Shown: positions 22,850 to 35,529, counted from the stretch's first letter. The stretch is 64,000 nt of DNA from Mantis religiosa (GCA_030765055.1 CM060955.1:98313037-98377036), one strand, 5' to 3'. A program made the numbers and translations. The notes: generated from the sequence alone by a model not told the origin.

Positions 22850-24320
22850 ATATATAATAAAAGCGAGTGAAATAATAAGAGCCATCACTTGTAGAGCTTC
22901 CAGACATCTTTTAGGACACTTTCTTTTATTCAGAAGAAACTCGCATCTCAACCAATTGCACATACCTTGCCAATCTAATGGTGGAAGTTGAGATGGAAAC
23001 CTGAGGTTTTCGATGCTATAAGCAAGTGAGGGAAGATAAAACTACATTAACTAAGGAATGTGTCACATAAGCTAAACGTGTGAGAAAGGGCGACGAGGGA
23101 AAAAAGTTCCCCTAAGGAATGTGAGTAAAAGGTCAGAATATTTCTTCTCATGATCTCGTGTCAACACCCGGTGGGACAAAAAACTGAACTTGCCTAGATA
23201 TAGGAGGGGGTGAAAGACCAATAAGATTAAATATGATGAAAACAAACCTCCAATCAAAATTGCCATGCATCGCGTGATACGGGCGGAATAGTCATGAAAT
23301 AGTAAAGGGGCGTGAATAGATAGTCCGCTGTCGGAAAGGACGCGAACAGACCAGGAAAGGCGCGACACTTCATCTTGGGGCGATTCGGGATATGAAGCCG
23401 TAAAGTGATGAGACAGTGCAGAGTAAAAATTACAATTAGATGCGGGAAAGTGAAACGTAGGCAACTTGAATAAAATAGTGATACGGACGTCGTGACGAGC
23501 AAGTGTGTTATGGGAGCAAGCTCATGATCTAAATGTTCTATAAATAAACTGGTGAGAGAAGTCAACGAGGAAGCATAATGTATTTCCATTTAAACGCTGA
23601 ACCCTGGGACAGAGTACACTTATGCTCACCCGTACTTAACAGGAAACAACTCGCTAGTCCGGAGCATAATCGGTCTTTCCCTGATTGCATCCTACACCAA
23701 TAGGATCCTGACCTCAACGCCTTTTTCCTGAACTAGGATTATATCCACCGATTGCCGCCTCAAAGTTAATCCCACTTACTTCACTTATAAACAAATTTCC
23801 TGCATATAACTTTTAATGCCAATTTTGATACCTATTTTTTCACCACGATCCTTGATGTTTTGGATGTTAGCTTCAGAGATCCTACGATTAAGTTCTGTCG
23901 TTGTCGGCCGCAACTACTTCACTCCTCCGCTTATAAAAGACATCCCTCGGTTACGCTTGCAACTTGGAGCCTTTAACTATGACTCAGTCCCAGTTTGTGT
24001 GAGAATGAATGTTTTTAGTCATATATGTGCTTACTTCTGAAGTGTCAATAAATTTACGCTTTAAAAGAACCATTTCCTGAAAAACGATAAGCACATGTTA
24101 CCTTGAGTCACTGATAGACTAAGCGCAGCGACCGCCAAGTATGGTTAAGACGAGCGCGCTCTTTAGGCACTATGACTGCCAATATTCGATAATAGTAAAT
24201 AGAGTTACATAAGACAAGAACTTTTTAAATACTCGCTCTTTTAGCAACGCCTACTTCATGATTACCCCACCAAAGCTTTAGCATCATACATTCCCAAAAC
24301 ACTTTTTATTCGCACATAAA
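22850..24320. other. No recognised feature
   Basis: GC content rises somewhat at 23070-23950, with frames on both strands that lack domains. I could not identify an element or gene. Confidence 0.35.
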
Positions 24321-24324
24321 AGGC

Positions 24325-25070
24325 ATACAAGGTGTTACAATTAAATAAAGTGACTTGCATCAGAAATACAATTTATTGTAAAGCTACAGCTAAATTTTAA
24401 CCCCTTCAACATATCCCCCATCCCTATCTATATAGCGCTGCATACGTGTCTTCCATTATTCAAAGCAATGCGGTCATCCGTTGTCACCCTCCTCAAAAAC
24501 TCTGCCTTAATTTGCTTTTACCTCTTCAATACACTGAAAATGTGTTCCATTCAATGTACTTTTCACTTCTGGAGAAATAAAAAGGTAACCGGGGGTCAAA
24601 TCTGGTGAACATGGAGAGCACAGGAATGCGCTTGTCCGCTAAAAACTGTTTCACAGATATGGCATTGTGGGCTGGCGCGTTGTCCTGATGCAGAATCCAT
24701 GCCTTGTTCTACCACAAATCCGGTCTTTTCTTACTTACTCTTTCCCTCTGTTTTAGGATCTTTTAGCATATTTCTGATTAACGTTAAACCTAAGGCACCC
24801 ATTCAGACATGATAACACCCCTGATATAAAAAAGTAAAATAAAGACGATAAACATTGCCTTCAGCTTTGACTTGGCACATTTCTTATCTACAACCTCCTC
24901 CTGACCTTAAAACCGTTTTTGCCATTCAAATACTCGTGCACGTGACACAGTATTATCACCAGACACCTTCTTTAACATCTCAAAACAATGTTGGCGACTT
25001 TTTAAGTTCATGAGGAATTTGAGGTTAATGCGCTGCTCGATTTTTAAGTTCACCATCCTCGCTACACCTC
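24325..25070 (-). pseudogene. Mariner transposase relic (HQDNAPAH type)
   Basis: The minus strand begins near 25065 with EQRINLKFLMNL and a FEMLKKVSGDNTVSRARVFE helix-turn-helix segment, both classic for mariner transposases. After a deletion a WILHQDNAPAHNA motif near 24655-24695 carries the second catalytic Asp. A weak SVKQFLADK segment follows, then a degenerate C-terminus ending near 24400. Several stops and shifts are present. The left end may be the GGTGTTACAATTAAATAAAG block at about 24330, but I found no matching right TIR. It is a different lineage from the elements at 19266 and 26930. Confidence 0.85.
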
Positions 25071-25394
25071 ATATATTCCCTTTTTAGTTTTAGAACTGGT
25101 CTACATCTGTATTTGTACTAGTAACTCTCCTATTTCTAAGCTTACTGACTTTTCAGTACCAGAATTTTGAAGTACTAGATTTCTTGTTGTCTGATTTCGG
25201 TGAACGTCGAATTGCCTTACTTGCTCTAACTTAAAATTAATACTTTTTCTTACTAAGGCTCCTTTTTTCCTGACAAAATCACAACTGCTGCTTCTTACAC
25301 TATGTATTGATTTTTTGCACTTGGGAATTATTTATTGCGATAGTTTATCTGTCTGCCTATCATTCCTTTATAAAACATTAATCCTACTGCAACT

Positions 25395-26035
25395 GCGAAA
25401 CGTCAGAGCCGGAGATACAGCAGCCATACTGTAGTGGTCATAGAATACTCTTGTATAGTAACAGCGTACATTCAACTCGTAGAGGAATTGCGGTTGAGGA
25501 TGGGATAAAACTTGTGGAGGCGAGCATAGGCTTGGTTAAGTTTGTGGTGATATGTGTTCTCCATGTTAACCGACGATCAAGATGGACACCTAGATATTTT
25601 ACTGCACTATCAGAAGATAACCAAGGGACCTCATTGTTATAGAGCCGAATATTTGCTGGAGCAGCTGGCCGGCGCAAGGTGAAAAGCTGGAGAATACACT
25701 TGCTTGGATTAAGTGCAACACGCCAACGAGATAACCAGTTAAGGAAAAGTGTCCAAATAACATTGTAGCGTTTCAAAGGTAGTTTCAATGGAAAAGTGTG
25801 AAGTAGAGATCACAGTATCATCAGCAAACATTGCGGTCGTTGCAGGAAGTTTAGGCATATCAGCAGTGTATAGACTGTAAAGAAGAGGCGCAAGGATGCT
25901 ACCCTGGGGCACGCCGGCTAGGATAGCACGGGGTGTGGAATAGGTCGTACCAAGACGTACAGAAAACTAGCGTTCCATAAGATAGCTAGTAAGCAACCGA
26001 AGTAAGTAGAGCGGAAGACCGAGGTCATAAAAGAA
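25395..26035 (-). pseudogene. LINE reverse transcriptase relic (Jockey-like)
   Basis: In minus-strand order there is a YLMER-like stretch, then AGVPQGSILAPLLYSLYTAD (RT motif 4 region, about 25860-25920), then the catalytic FADDT at about 25814-25828. After a frameshift near 25770 the frame continues to 25438 with NWLSRWRVALNPSKC and VKYLGVHLDRRLTW, hallmarks of the RT thumb region in Jockey- and CR1-like LINEs. It ends in LLLYKSIL and a short tail. The N-terminal endonuclease is absent. Confidence 0.92.
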
Positions 26036-26929
26036 GACAAGTGAAGTTTAATCTTGTTTGTAAATATTTGAACATCAATGGAATATGTTTGCCAAAGTCC
26101 TGAAATATATGACTCCTAAAAAAACTAGTTATGTTTTCTTTGTGGATAGTATGTTATCTGTGACTTAATAACAAGGTTCGGTGTGGGAAGGTTATGTAAC
26201 TTTAATGAGAATCATTATTTTAGTTCGAAAAACCAGTTGCATTAACTGCACCATGCGATTTTAAGTTGATCTTCAGACACTAATAAACTTAAAAGCTGTA
26301 ATTATTTATCTTGTTGCGGTTTAACTCGGATAATTAGGTACGATAAGATTTGATTTATTTCTTAAAATATGGAAGGTATAGTTACCACCAAGTAAGGTAT
26401 AATGTGCCATTTCCTTTACTGATTTCTACTAGTGAAAGTATTATAATTTTAAATCTGGATTCATACTTTAAAGTTCAAGATTCTGATTTGTCAAGATGTT
26501 GACTGCAATTCCAAACCGTGATTATTGTACCATGCTAGTCCAAAGTGAAGTACAAATCTTTTCGTAACGCTTGAGTAATTTAACAAGCAACCACCTATAT
26601 GCGAATATTATAGACGAAGAGCACAAGACCTTTTGCACAAATTTGCTTTAACAATGTCAAAAATGTAACATGATTCTCCTGAACTAATGGCATATTTTCT
26701 GTTTGTCTACTTGTGACTAGAGTCCAGGTTATTTAAAACTATCATCTGGATGTTTTCCTAACCTTTACAAAGCATTTTCTCTTTAGAATTTCGCGTTTCT
26801 TAGTTTATATGCTCTTGGATTACAATAATAATACACACATATCCTACATACGAACCCTGTTGTTCTCTTCCTCCCAAAATATCCAATTCAGTGGATGGAC
26901 GTTCCATCACCGCTATCACATGCATAGTA
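26036..26929. other. No recognised feature
   Basis: AT-rich, nothing recognised. Confidence 0.4.
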
Positions 26930-27611
26930 CAGTGCGATCCACCTAAACCCGAACCATTTCAACAGGCCATAACTTTTGAACCAATAATATGACATACGTG
27001 CAACTTTGGGAGAATATAATACACAATTGAAAGATTACATTACACTATTTATATCTCAGAGAAAATGTTGAAAGTGTCCTCCACCAGCATCTATACATGT
27101 TTGCACTCGTCTCACCATATTCTCTGAAGTTTTACGGAGAATATCCTCGCCAGTTACATATTTCGGTCCGAATGGATGGATCCCTCCAGAACAACAATTG
27201 TCCGTAGCCTATTCTTATACATTCTATTTTTAGATACGCCCACAAAAAATACGGTGAAGTTAGGTCAGGGGATCTGGGGCCACAGACCTTTTGAGATTAT
27301 TCGATTATCAAACTGGTTACAAGTTCCATGGTGTCATTAGATGTATTGCACATCGCTCTATCTTGCTGGAAATAACCTTCTCTCAATTCGATATCATCCA
27401 GCTGCTCCACAAATTTCTTGAAGATACCCATATAAACTTCAGTGTGTACAGTCGTATCAAAGAAAATACGACCAACGATCCCTAGATGCTGGTGAAGGAC
27501 ACTTTCAACATTTTCTCTGAAATGTAAATAGTGTAATGTAATCTCCAAATTGTGTATTATATTCTCCCAAAGTTGGTCTATTTAAATGGTTCAGATTTAT
27601 TTGGATCGCAC
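26930..27611 (-). mobile_element. Mariner-type element with long TIRs and transposase relic
   Basis: TA at 26928-26929 and 27612-27613. The left end CAGTGCGATCC and the right end (reverse GTGCGATCC) continue as inverted repeats of about 150 bp, including the GGGAGAATATAATACACAA block at both ends. On the minus strand the frame from about 27500 carries GRIFFDTTVHTEVYMGIFKK and YFQQDRAMCNTS, the second-Asp region (QQDGATCH in intact relatives). It then decays past KNRMYKNRLRT near 27200. Related end sequence recurs at 53352-53580. Confidence 0.85.
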
Positions 27612-28002
27612 TACTCTTCTAGGAAAAGACTTTATTTTAACTTTCCTATTATGTAAGCGCGGGTAAATCGGACCAATATTTTAAAAATCTTTCACAAAAG
27701 CTCTATTTGTGACGTAAATATAAAATCGTTTACCTTATATTGAAACCTGGACCTTCTAGACATTAGGTAACCAATCCTAATCATCCGCAATTGGACGACG
27801 CATGGGATTGGCATATGGACGAATCGGAATGGGGAAAAAAATGGAACATTCAATTTCAGTACATAATGAAATAATGAAAACAAAATAAAACCTTTCTACA
27901 TTTGTATATACATATCTTTATGCATCACATACATATTTTCCACAAATGATTTTTTTTTCCACAGCGCCCACACAGATTTCACAGATTTACCATTCTCTAT
28001 TT
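27612..28002. other. No recognised feature
   Basis: AT-rich, nothing recognised. Confidence 0.35.
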
Positions 28003-28050
28003 TTCATTAATGGTCCGATATGGCTTAACGTTGGAGAACATAAAAAAATT
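28003..28050 (+). mobile_element. SINE family A, 3' end fragment
   Basis: Only the terminal block (GGTCCGATATGGCTTAACG, then GTTGGAGAACAT) and an A-rich tail remain. Confidence 0.8.
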
Positions 28051-28783
28051 GAATCCCCCACCTTGCCTTAATCCGCTTCGCCCGCTGTTGTAACGGTATT
28101 TGTTTTTGCCCGTTTGCAGCACTGATTAAGTAATTATCATAACAACAAGGGGATAACGGATATAAGGAACTGTATTTTCTTGTTGTGCAAGTTTCTGGAG
28201 CAATTTCAATACAAGTTCGTTATAAATATACCTTAAACCAACTTAAAAAATAACAAAATGCCATAAATGGAGCACTTATATACCTCCTTTCCGGATAAGT
28301 AGTTCGATTTCTCACTTAAACTAAAGAAACACAATCGTATTACACACTCAACTGTTTCAGGTATTAACTTCTTTGCCCACAAGGACGTTCCAATATACGA
28401 GGGCTGTTCAATAAAGAATGATCATAATTTTTGTGGTCATAATTTTTCGCACTAAAATTCAATCTTATTACATTTTGTTAGCTTAATGTGAAACAAACAC
28501 GCCGTAGTAGTTTCATTGTTGGTACTCCTGGTTCCCGCCTGTGAGAACCAGGCAAGTTCAGATATGTTCAGTATCGCCTACCGCTGCAATGGAGGTAACA
28601 TGCAGTTAAAGTTGATGTTAGAGGAAGATCCGGGGTTTCTTTCAAACGTAATCACTGCTGATAAAACTTGACCACATCATTTTGATCTTGAGAGCAAACG
28701 GCAAAGCTCAGTGTGGAAATCCCCTTCATCACCAACCCCCCCAAAAAGGAAAAGTAGTTGCTTCTGCTGGGAAAGTTATGGTC

Positions 28784-29465
28784 TGGGACAGGAATTTGTT
28801 GGGCTATTCGTCGTTAATTTCTCTCCATCTTAATCCACACGTTCGGGCGCAATTTGGGAAAGGAATTTGTGCCCGTAGTTAATTTATCTACGTCTTGATC
28901 CACACACGTTCGGGCGCAATTTGGGACAGGATTTCTATGTTGGACGCACAATTTTTTCTCTTCTCTTGTGAGTTTTTGCGGCTATCTGTTTCCTCTGGTC
29001 ACCACTTGTATCATCTTATTTTAAATAAGAGTCATGAGACATCTGTTTTTCAGGCGTGGTTCAGAATAAAGTTTCGGAGAAGTCAAATTTTGTAACTATA
29101 TAATTGTATCATTTAGATTACATTTTACTTAAACTTCCTTTCCCAGTCATTTCCAACATATCGATAAATTCTTCCTTTGTTGTATTTAAACAGATTCAAA
29201 CTATTATTTGAATGTTCCTGATCTTGCACCAATATTCATCACACTCCACCATTACAAAACATCTCACTCTAAGATTATTGATTTATCGTAACTATCGTTA
29301 CTCCTATCTTAATTTTTTGATTGGCCGATTTAATGGCACGTCACCACATTACGTCATATTATGTCATACAATCATTACTACGGCCAATCACACAATTACA
29401 TATATTTTTATAAATTTATAAACCCTTCATACCATTTCCAAACATAACCCAAAAATACTGTTACA
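28784..29465 (-). mobile_element. Solo LTR, related to the LTR at 43610-44106
   Basis: Begins TGGGACAGG and ends CTGTTACA, with GGTC at 28780-28783 and 29466-29469 as a 4-bp target-site duplication. The right half matches the 43610 LTR, most clearly 29319-29390, where the GATTGGCCGAT...GGCCAATCAC block and the ACGTCA repeats are conserved. The left part contains roughly 70-bp tandem repeats (CCACACGTTCGGGCGCAATTT occurs around 28837 and again around 28903, in slightly different forms), which explains the greater length. Orientation follows that of the full element. Confidence 0.88.
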
Positions 29466-29900
29466 GGTCATCTCTTTCTTTGATATTCATGGAATGGTTA
29501 ATCAGCATGTTGTACACACACACGCATCAGTAACTGGACAACACTACAGGGATGTCCTGAAAACATTGCAAGTCCATATCAGGCGCAAAATACCACATTT
29601 CCATGAAGCAGGCTGGATGCTGCACCACGATATTGCGCGGATGCATATTGCCAATGCTGTTGTTGAATATATTGCAAAATCAACTTGAAGAGCATCCCTT
29701 ACCCTCCCTAAAGCCCGGATTTAGCCCCATGTGACTTTTTTCTATTCCCTCACTTGAAGAAACGCCTTCGTTGGAGGCATTATCCATCATCAGAAGCAGT
29801 GGTGAAGGCTGCGGAGGCGATTTTGAAGGATATCTCAAATAAATGGTTTCCAGCATGTCTTTGAAGACTGACAGAAATGTTGGGACAAGTGCATCGCATT
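29466..29900 (+). pseudogene. Mariner transposase C-terminal relic
   Basis: The frame resumes right after the LTR with VISFFDIHGMVNQHVV (first catalytic Asp in FFDIHG), TGQHYRDVLKTLQVHIRRK, then WMLHHDIARMHIANAVVEYI (second Asp region; relatives have HHDNAPAHIA). After a stop near 29685 a shifted frame gives a KPGFSPM-like stretch where the third Asp would lie. The block FDIHG...HHD is otherwise collinear with intact mariner-type transposases. Confidence 0.88.
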
Positions 29901-29998
29901 GAGGGCATACTATTTTGAGAAGGACCATCAAAATTATGAGGAGTAAAGGTAGGTTGTCAAAAAAAATTGTGATCATTCTTTATTGAACAGCCCTCGTA

Positions 29999-30443
29999 CT
30001 ACGGTTCCCTAGGAAGCTGATTTTGAAAAATTAATCCGAGTTGCCCGCCAAGGAATCAAACGGCCTTAGCCGTTTTACTGCCTACCCCGGTTAAAAAAAA
30101 AAAAAAAAAAAAATTGGTGTGATATCACTGGAAATAGTGTATTTAGTAGGAGACGCGTTTTTATAAAACCGTATGCAATCTTAAATTCAAGTTAGGCACG
30201 ATGTATATAACACAATGATTCAAGAAAATCTTCCTAAACTGAATTACTCTTTATATGAAAAATTACTTCTTATTTCTTATTTTCTTTAAAAGGGCTATAA
30301 ATAATTAAATTAAAATGGCATATACTGGATATGTTGGCCTGGTGGATAGTAGTATATATGTCTTAAATTTTCTGTAAATAACCAGAGAATACTCCTTCAT
30401 AATTTGAAATGTTACAGCCATGAAACGATAAGATACAAACAAA
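29999..30443. other. No recognised feature; poly-A at 30093-30113
   Basis: A GC-richer patch at 30035-30092 precedes the A run and could be a short retroposed tail, but no family match is visible. Confidence 0.3.
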
Positions 30444-30456
30444 ACTTACTTACCCT

Positions 30457-31437
30457 GGATAGAGTCAACATGAAAAATTCAATGTTATGGCCGCGATTTG
30501 AACCATGGATCTCCTGGCTTCCGTCCAGTCGCTCTAACCCATTGAGCTAACATGGTCAACGTGCCGTCCAGACATTCAATTCTCCATTTGACTCGTATAT
30601 TTTCCCGGTAGACCACTAGGGGCTCTCGCATCCAAGATACACCGTTTGTGGCGACTTACTATCGTAAGTACTTGAGTCCCAGGCTTCATCATTTAACTCT
30701 TATTATTTTAGTTAATTGATGGAAATTAATCATTTCTTCACACTAGCCTTACATAGGATAAGGTTTTTGATGGATAGAGTCAACATGAAAAATTCAATGC
30801 CATGGCCGGGATTTGAACCACGGATCCCTGGTTTCCGTCCAGTCGCTCTAACCCATTGAGCTACCATGGTTAACGTGCCGTCCTGACAGGCCGCGCCGTG
30901 GCTCAGTGGTTACACCGCTTGGCTCTCACCAAGGCGGCCCGGGTTCGATCCCAGGCGACTGCAAAGTGAGATTTGTAGTGGACAACACGGCGCCGGGGCA
31001 GGTTTTCTCCGGGATCTCCGGTTTCCCCCACCATCTTATTCCACCGGTGCTCCATCTTCATCTCGTGTATAATCAGTGTCATCGCCTGCGGTGCTGTATG
31101 TAGTAAAAGCGGGCGTTAAACACTACACATTTATATTGCCTCGTATATTTTCCCGTTAGACCACTAGGGGCTCTCGCCACAAACGGTGTATCTTGGATGC
31201 GAGAGCCCCTAGTGGTCTACCGGGAAAATATACGAGTCAGATGGAGAATTAATGTCAGGACGGCACGTTGACCATGGTAGCTCAATGTGTTAGAGCAACT
31301 GGACGGAAACCAGGAGATCGGTGGCTCAAATCCCGGCCATGGCATTGAATTTTTAATGTTGACTCTATCCATCAAAAACCTTAGCCTATGTACGGCTAGT
31401 GTGGAGAAATGATTAATTTCCATCAATTAACTAAAAT
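30457..31437 (-). mobile_element. Foldback tRNA-SINE, family F, copy F1
   Basis: An exact 13-bp duplication ACTTACTTACCCT flanks it at 30444-30456 and 31438-31450. In its own (minus) orientation it starts TTTAGTTAATTGATGG, runs through one inverted module, and ends with the tRNA-like core and the tail CATGTTGACTCTATCC. Modules facing the other way occupy 30457-30888 and the start of the third lies at 31131-31180; the inverted module is 31199-31437. Arms meet at a palindrome around 31190. A family B SINE is nested at 30889-31130. Confidence 0.88.
30889..31130 (+). mobile_element. SINE family B, full length, nested in F1
   Basis: Begins GGCCGCGCCGTGGCTCAGTG, has the B-box GGTTCGATCCC and ends at GCGGGCGTTAAACACTACAC. 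It interrupts an F module after the CGTCCTGACA block, so it is younger than F1. Confidence 0.95.
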
Positions 31438-31450
31438 ACTTACTTACCCT

Positions 31451-32166
31451 GTTGTTTAATTGTTGAGCAAAACTCGCTTAGAACGAAGGAACCTTTACAA
31501 GCTATTCACTGAAAATTCAGGATAAATATCTTAATCAAAGCAGTACATTTAAGTTATTATATTCAAAATCATTAATTTATTTTGTGGGAAAATAAAAGAT
31601 AACTGAATTTTCTATGTAAACGATGGCTTGTATAAGGGATATTTTATAAAAAGTCTACTCTTGTCGCAACTCGGACAAGTCTCGATTACAAATTTTTGGA
31701 TGGAATGCGATAAGTCCTCCAGCTAAATGACGACTAACGACTCTTAGATGTTTTATTAGCTTTAAAGTTGTTTAACAGCTTATTTGTTGCTTCTTAATGA
31801 AAACGGGTTTTTAAGCTGTCTATAGATGTTACCAATATCAGACATCACATGAGCTTAATTGTATGGTTGGCAGTTAAATTGCACTCATTCAAAATGAATA
31901 TAATGCAGCACCATGAAAGCTGATTGGCTATGAGAGTACGTAAACAGGAAAAAAAAAGCTAGATCATGTTTTAATCCTAAAACTCGCCCAGAATATAAAC
32001 TTCATGGGATATGCAAACATAATTTGCATACATAAAGTTTCATAAAGATGTTACATTTGGTATCTAGTAACTGATAAGTACTTCTCATCGTAATTGGAGA
32101 ATTTCTAGAACAACTAAAGTAGAATTTTCTTATTTATTCTAAGTTTAATCCCACTTCCCATTTGTA
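31451..32166. other. No recognised feature
   Basis: AT-rich, nothing recognised. Confidence 0.4.
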
Positions 32167-32174
32167 GGTTAGAC

Positions 32175-33185
32175 CAGTGTTTCTCAAACTCTTCTGGGAC
32201 CCTCTTGTCATCTAACAAATTCTTTAAGGACCCCCATGGTTTGGCAACTCAACTTATATAAACGAGTCGACTTTTGTTTGAATGTTATAATTGGAATTTT
32301 AGTAATTACTGTTTGTATAATTTAAGATATTTTCTTGTATATTTAGTTTTGAATTTAATTAATAATAAATTAAAAAAATAAAGTTAAACTAAATAAAATA
32401 AACTTGTGTATAAAATGTATTTCACTAAAAAGTGTATTTTTAAATTGTCTTTATTAAAGTTAATTTTCTTTCCACTTTGAAGTAAATTGTATACAAGTTT
32501 GCCCAATTAGTTTTTTATTTAACTTTAGCTTTAATCAGTAAAAACTTGAAATACCACACTCTTTGGATTACCCAAGGATTAATAACATTACGCACATGTT
32601 ATAAAAAGGAATTGACTTTCCATGTAAATAAATTATTTTTATACATAAAAAAAGTTATTCGTGATTTTTTGAATCCACCATTTCACCAAATTTAGTATTG
32701 GGTTACTAAAAATCAGTTTACATGGCAAAAGCATGAGACTTTGTTCTTTGGAATGTATTAATGTGAACAATGCAACTGCTTTGTTTGATTGAATAAGCTC
32801 AGTTAAGCTGGGCTTAATGTTGGTGATTTTTACTATTAAGTCTGTTGGCAAGTACACTGGCACGTCTGTTTCTCTTCAATGGCTTGACGTGCACAACCCT
32901 GAAAATGTTTGCTCACACATATAGGTGGCTGGAAATGGCACAATATACGTCCTTTGGTAGCAAGTTCAAAAACCTTCCGTCACCTACACGCCTCCAACTG
33001 TACCTCTCAGCTGTGTGACATCGCTACGACATAGATGTATAAGAAATGGTAACTAAAATATAATTCGGCACCGAGCAGATAAGTGACTCAGTAAATACAA
33101 TTCTACGTTTACTGTAGTTTTAATTCAACATTATAAATTGACTTAAGGGACCCCCTCGCGGATCCCCTGACATTGAGAAACACTG
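32175..33185. mobile_element. Non-autonomous hAT transposon
   Basis: Exact 8-bp duplication GGTTAGAC at 32167-32174 and 33186-33193. The ends CAGTGTTTCTCAAA and (reversed) CAGTGTTTCTCAAT are the classic hAT terminus. The 1,011-bp interior has no transposase; a 74-codon minus-strand frame at 32639-32863 has no recognised domain. The sub-terminal GGGACCC blocks also match hAT-type ends. Confidence 0.95.
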
Positions 33186-33555
33186 GGTTAGACAATGCAA
33201 TAGTTATGTGTAACAGGTATAATAATAATTTATTTCTGATGTGTAAAATTAATGGTAAATAGAAAATGCAGAAATCTGATTTTCCGAATGTAAAATGTAA
33301 TCTAAACTAATAATATAACGACAGAAAATGAGCACTCATATCTCTCTGTCGGTGTCTGCCTCAACCCCACTCAGCCAATTTTGATATATTTATAACACTG
33401 AAAATCTTTTCTGTATGCTCTAAAATATAGCTTTTAATTTCAATTCCGAAATAAGTAAAAATTGAATATCAGTGTCTCAGCTTTAGAATTGGAACATTTT
33501 GGAGCTATGGCAACAGACACTGCACGTATGATGGCCTTGCTTCATCTTATCTGTT

Positions 33556-34077
33556 ACCGAGCGGGATGGCTCAGATAGTTTCGTTTGTGCCTCACATTCG
33601 GGAGGTCTGGGTTCATATCCGTGTCTAACCTACCTGAACCATAGGCTTTTTTCGTGGGGAGGGTTTTCCGGGTTACCAGGCGAATGTTGGGTAGGTTAAT
33701 TACATCCCCCCGAATTTCCTGTCCCTCCATTTTATCTCCATTATCATTTCACATCATCTCTCATCTGGTGGTCTCTTTCAGGGTAGAAGTGTCGGCGGGA
33801 GTCTCGGCAGTGCATGGTATGATGATATGCTCCTGGTACGACGATCTCCTGCCTCCGGATCTACTAAGGGCCATACAGGACCACGATGGGTGGGATGCTG
33901 GTTGTACCGGCCTGCTGGACAGTTTCCAACTGCCCTCTGCACTGTGTTGACTCCTTAGTTCGGCCGCCCTCTGTCTCCACTTGCATCATCCTTCCTCTCG
34001 GGACATAGGCATACATAATAGATCAAAACTGGTTGCAGTGCCGAACCCCCTCCGTAAGAATCTACCCTAACCTATCT
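33556..34077 (+). mobile_element. Long tRNA-derived SINE, family D
   Basis: Exact 12-bp duplication ATCTTATCTGTT at 33544-33555 and 34078-34089. The head ACCGAGCGGGATGGCTCAGA has an A-box-like core and GGTCTGGGTTCATATCC as B-box, then a 400-bp body ending in a TATCTATC-like tail. At 522 bp it is long for a SINE. A second, reversed copy lies at 48510-49140. Confidence 0.92.
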
Positions 34078-34259
34078 ATCTTATCTGTTGCTACTTCACA
34101 GAGAATGCAGGTAAAAACAAAATGCATTATTTTATTGCAAGCAATGTAAATTGATGGTCACACTGTAGCAGGTAAGCCATGGAGGAGCGCTAAGCAAACA
34201 GTAGATAGGGAGATCAAAGAGCAATTGGGCAGTTAGGACAAAACGACAAGCTTTGGTAG

Positions 34260-34492
34260 GCCCGCCTCGTTAGCATAGATGGTTGCGTGTCTGCCTCACG
34301 TTCAAGAGGTCCCGAGTTCGAATCTCGGTCAGGGTAAATTACCTGGATAATGTTTTTCCGGGGTTTTTCCCTTATCCTGAAAGACGAATGTCGGGTAGCT
34401 CTAAGCTCCATGGACCGGACTCATTGGAGTTTCATTTCACCCATTTCATTCATCTTCCGATATGACTAAATGTTGGAGGACGTAAATTACAG
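34260..34492 (+). mobile_element. SINE family A, full length
   Basis: From GCCCGCCTCG to GGAGGACGTAAATTA. Flanks (CTTTGGTAG before, CTTTAGTAG after) look like a diverged target-site duplication. Confidence 0.92.
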
Positions 34493-35411
34493 CAACAAAA
34501 AACTTTAGTAGATAGAGCTGAATTATATTCTTCCGAAAAGTTTTATAACAAGATTTTATAGGGAATATACGTATCCAATGTCCAAAATGGGGGTAATCAG
34601 AAAAATGTATGTGAGCGCATTTGTGCGTGTGAAGGTGCAAATAATAGATATAACTCGAAAATCAAATTTTGGCTAAATTTCAGTCTTTCAATTTATAATC
34701 ATGTATTCCAAGAATGCGAAAAGGTTCAATAAAATCTCCCATGCACGAACTATTTCTTATATCGAAATTTTATTTTCTAAAAAGAAATTATAATAATTTT
34801 GATATCACGTATAATATTGAAGTTATTTTTATGACTAATAAAACACACATTTTTAACTTTTTACCTGTAAAGTCTTCTTACATTAATGAGTTTTGTGTAT
34901 TTGGAAACACCATAAAGAAAATACTTGGTACATTTCTGATATATTTTTTATTACCAGCAAAGTGTTGGCTTTGAAATTCCACTATTTATATGACAAGAAA
35001 TAAATGAATCATGAAGCATTAGCACTTCAGAAAGGTATTAAGTATTTGAAAATTCAAACCAATAACAAGGAATATCTTGAAAATTTCAAGTATACAGTAA
35101 GTTGCTTCTATCCTTATGCTTGCCACTTACAAATTGCTTTCAGAAGGAACAGGACTGTATAAACTATTTGCAAAAAGGTAAATCGAGATATACCTTTTGA
35201 TTTTCAGGCAAAAGTGTTTTCACATATGTACTTTAATAAAAACCTGTTAGAGTAATTTTTTCAGAAAATATTAACAGCAAAATTGTGAGATTTTCTGTGC
35301 AAAAATAGTTTGTGTTTGTTTTGGTAAAGTTTTCTTGAAAATCTTCACCTTGCATCCATGGAGGATGCAAAGTTGGGTATCTGTCTGGTGTTTAATGTTG
35401 TAGTTATGCCG

Positions 35412-35413
<2 letters not shown>
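34493..35413. other. No recognised feature
   Basis: AT-rich. About 26 bp at 35040 repeat sequence at 1782. Confidence 0.35.

Positions 35414-35497
<84 letters not shown>
35414..35497. repeat. (CA)n microsatellite
   Basis: Uninterrupted CA repeat just downstream of the LINE C-terminus on the minus strand. Confidence 0.97.
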
Positions 35498-35503
<6 letters not shown>

Positions 35504-35529
35504 TAGACACACACAGACTGTTTTCCAAA

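Larger units (their letters stand above)
28398..29996 (+). mobile_element. Mariner-type element with perfect TIRs, split by a solo LTR
   Basis: TA at 28396-28397 and 29997-29998. Both ends read CGAGGGCTGTTCAATAAAGA inward and stay identical for at least 27 bp. The transposase is on the plus strand; its first part ends at about 28783 and its second part runs 29466-29900. A 682-bp LTR separates them. Excluding the LTR, the element is about 917 bp, shorter than the 1.3 kb usual for mariners, so the 5' coding part is deleted. Confidence 0.92.

Noticed and set aside
27720..27800. Possible minus-strand SINE head with GGTCCAGGTTTCAA
   Set aside because: The B-box is weak, there is no A-box and no second copy.
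33654..33950. 98-codon plus-strand frame
   Set aside because: Lies wholly within SINE D.
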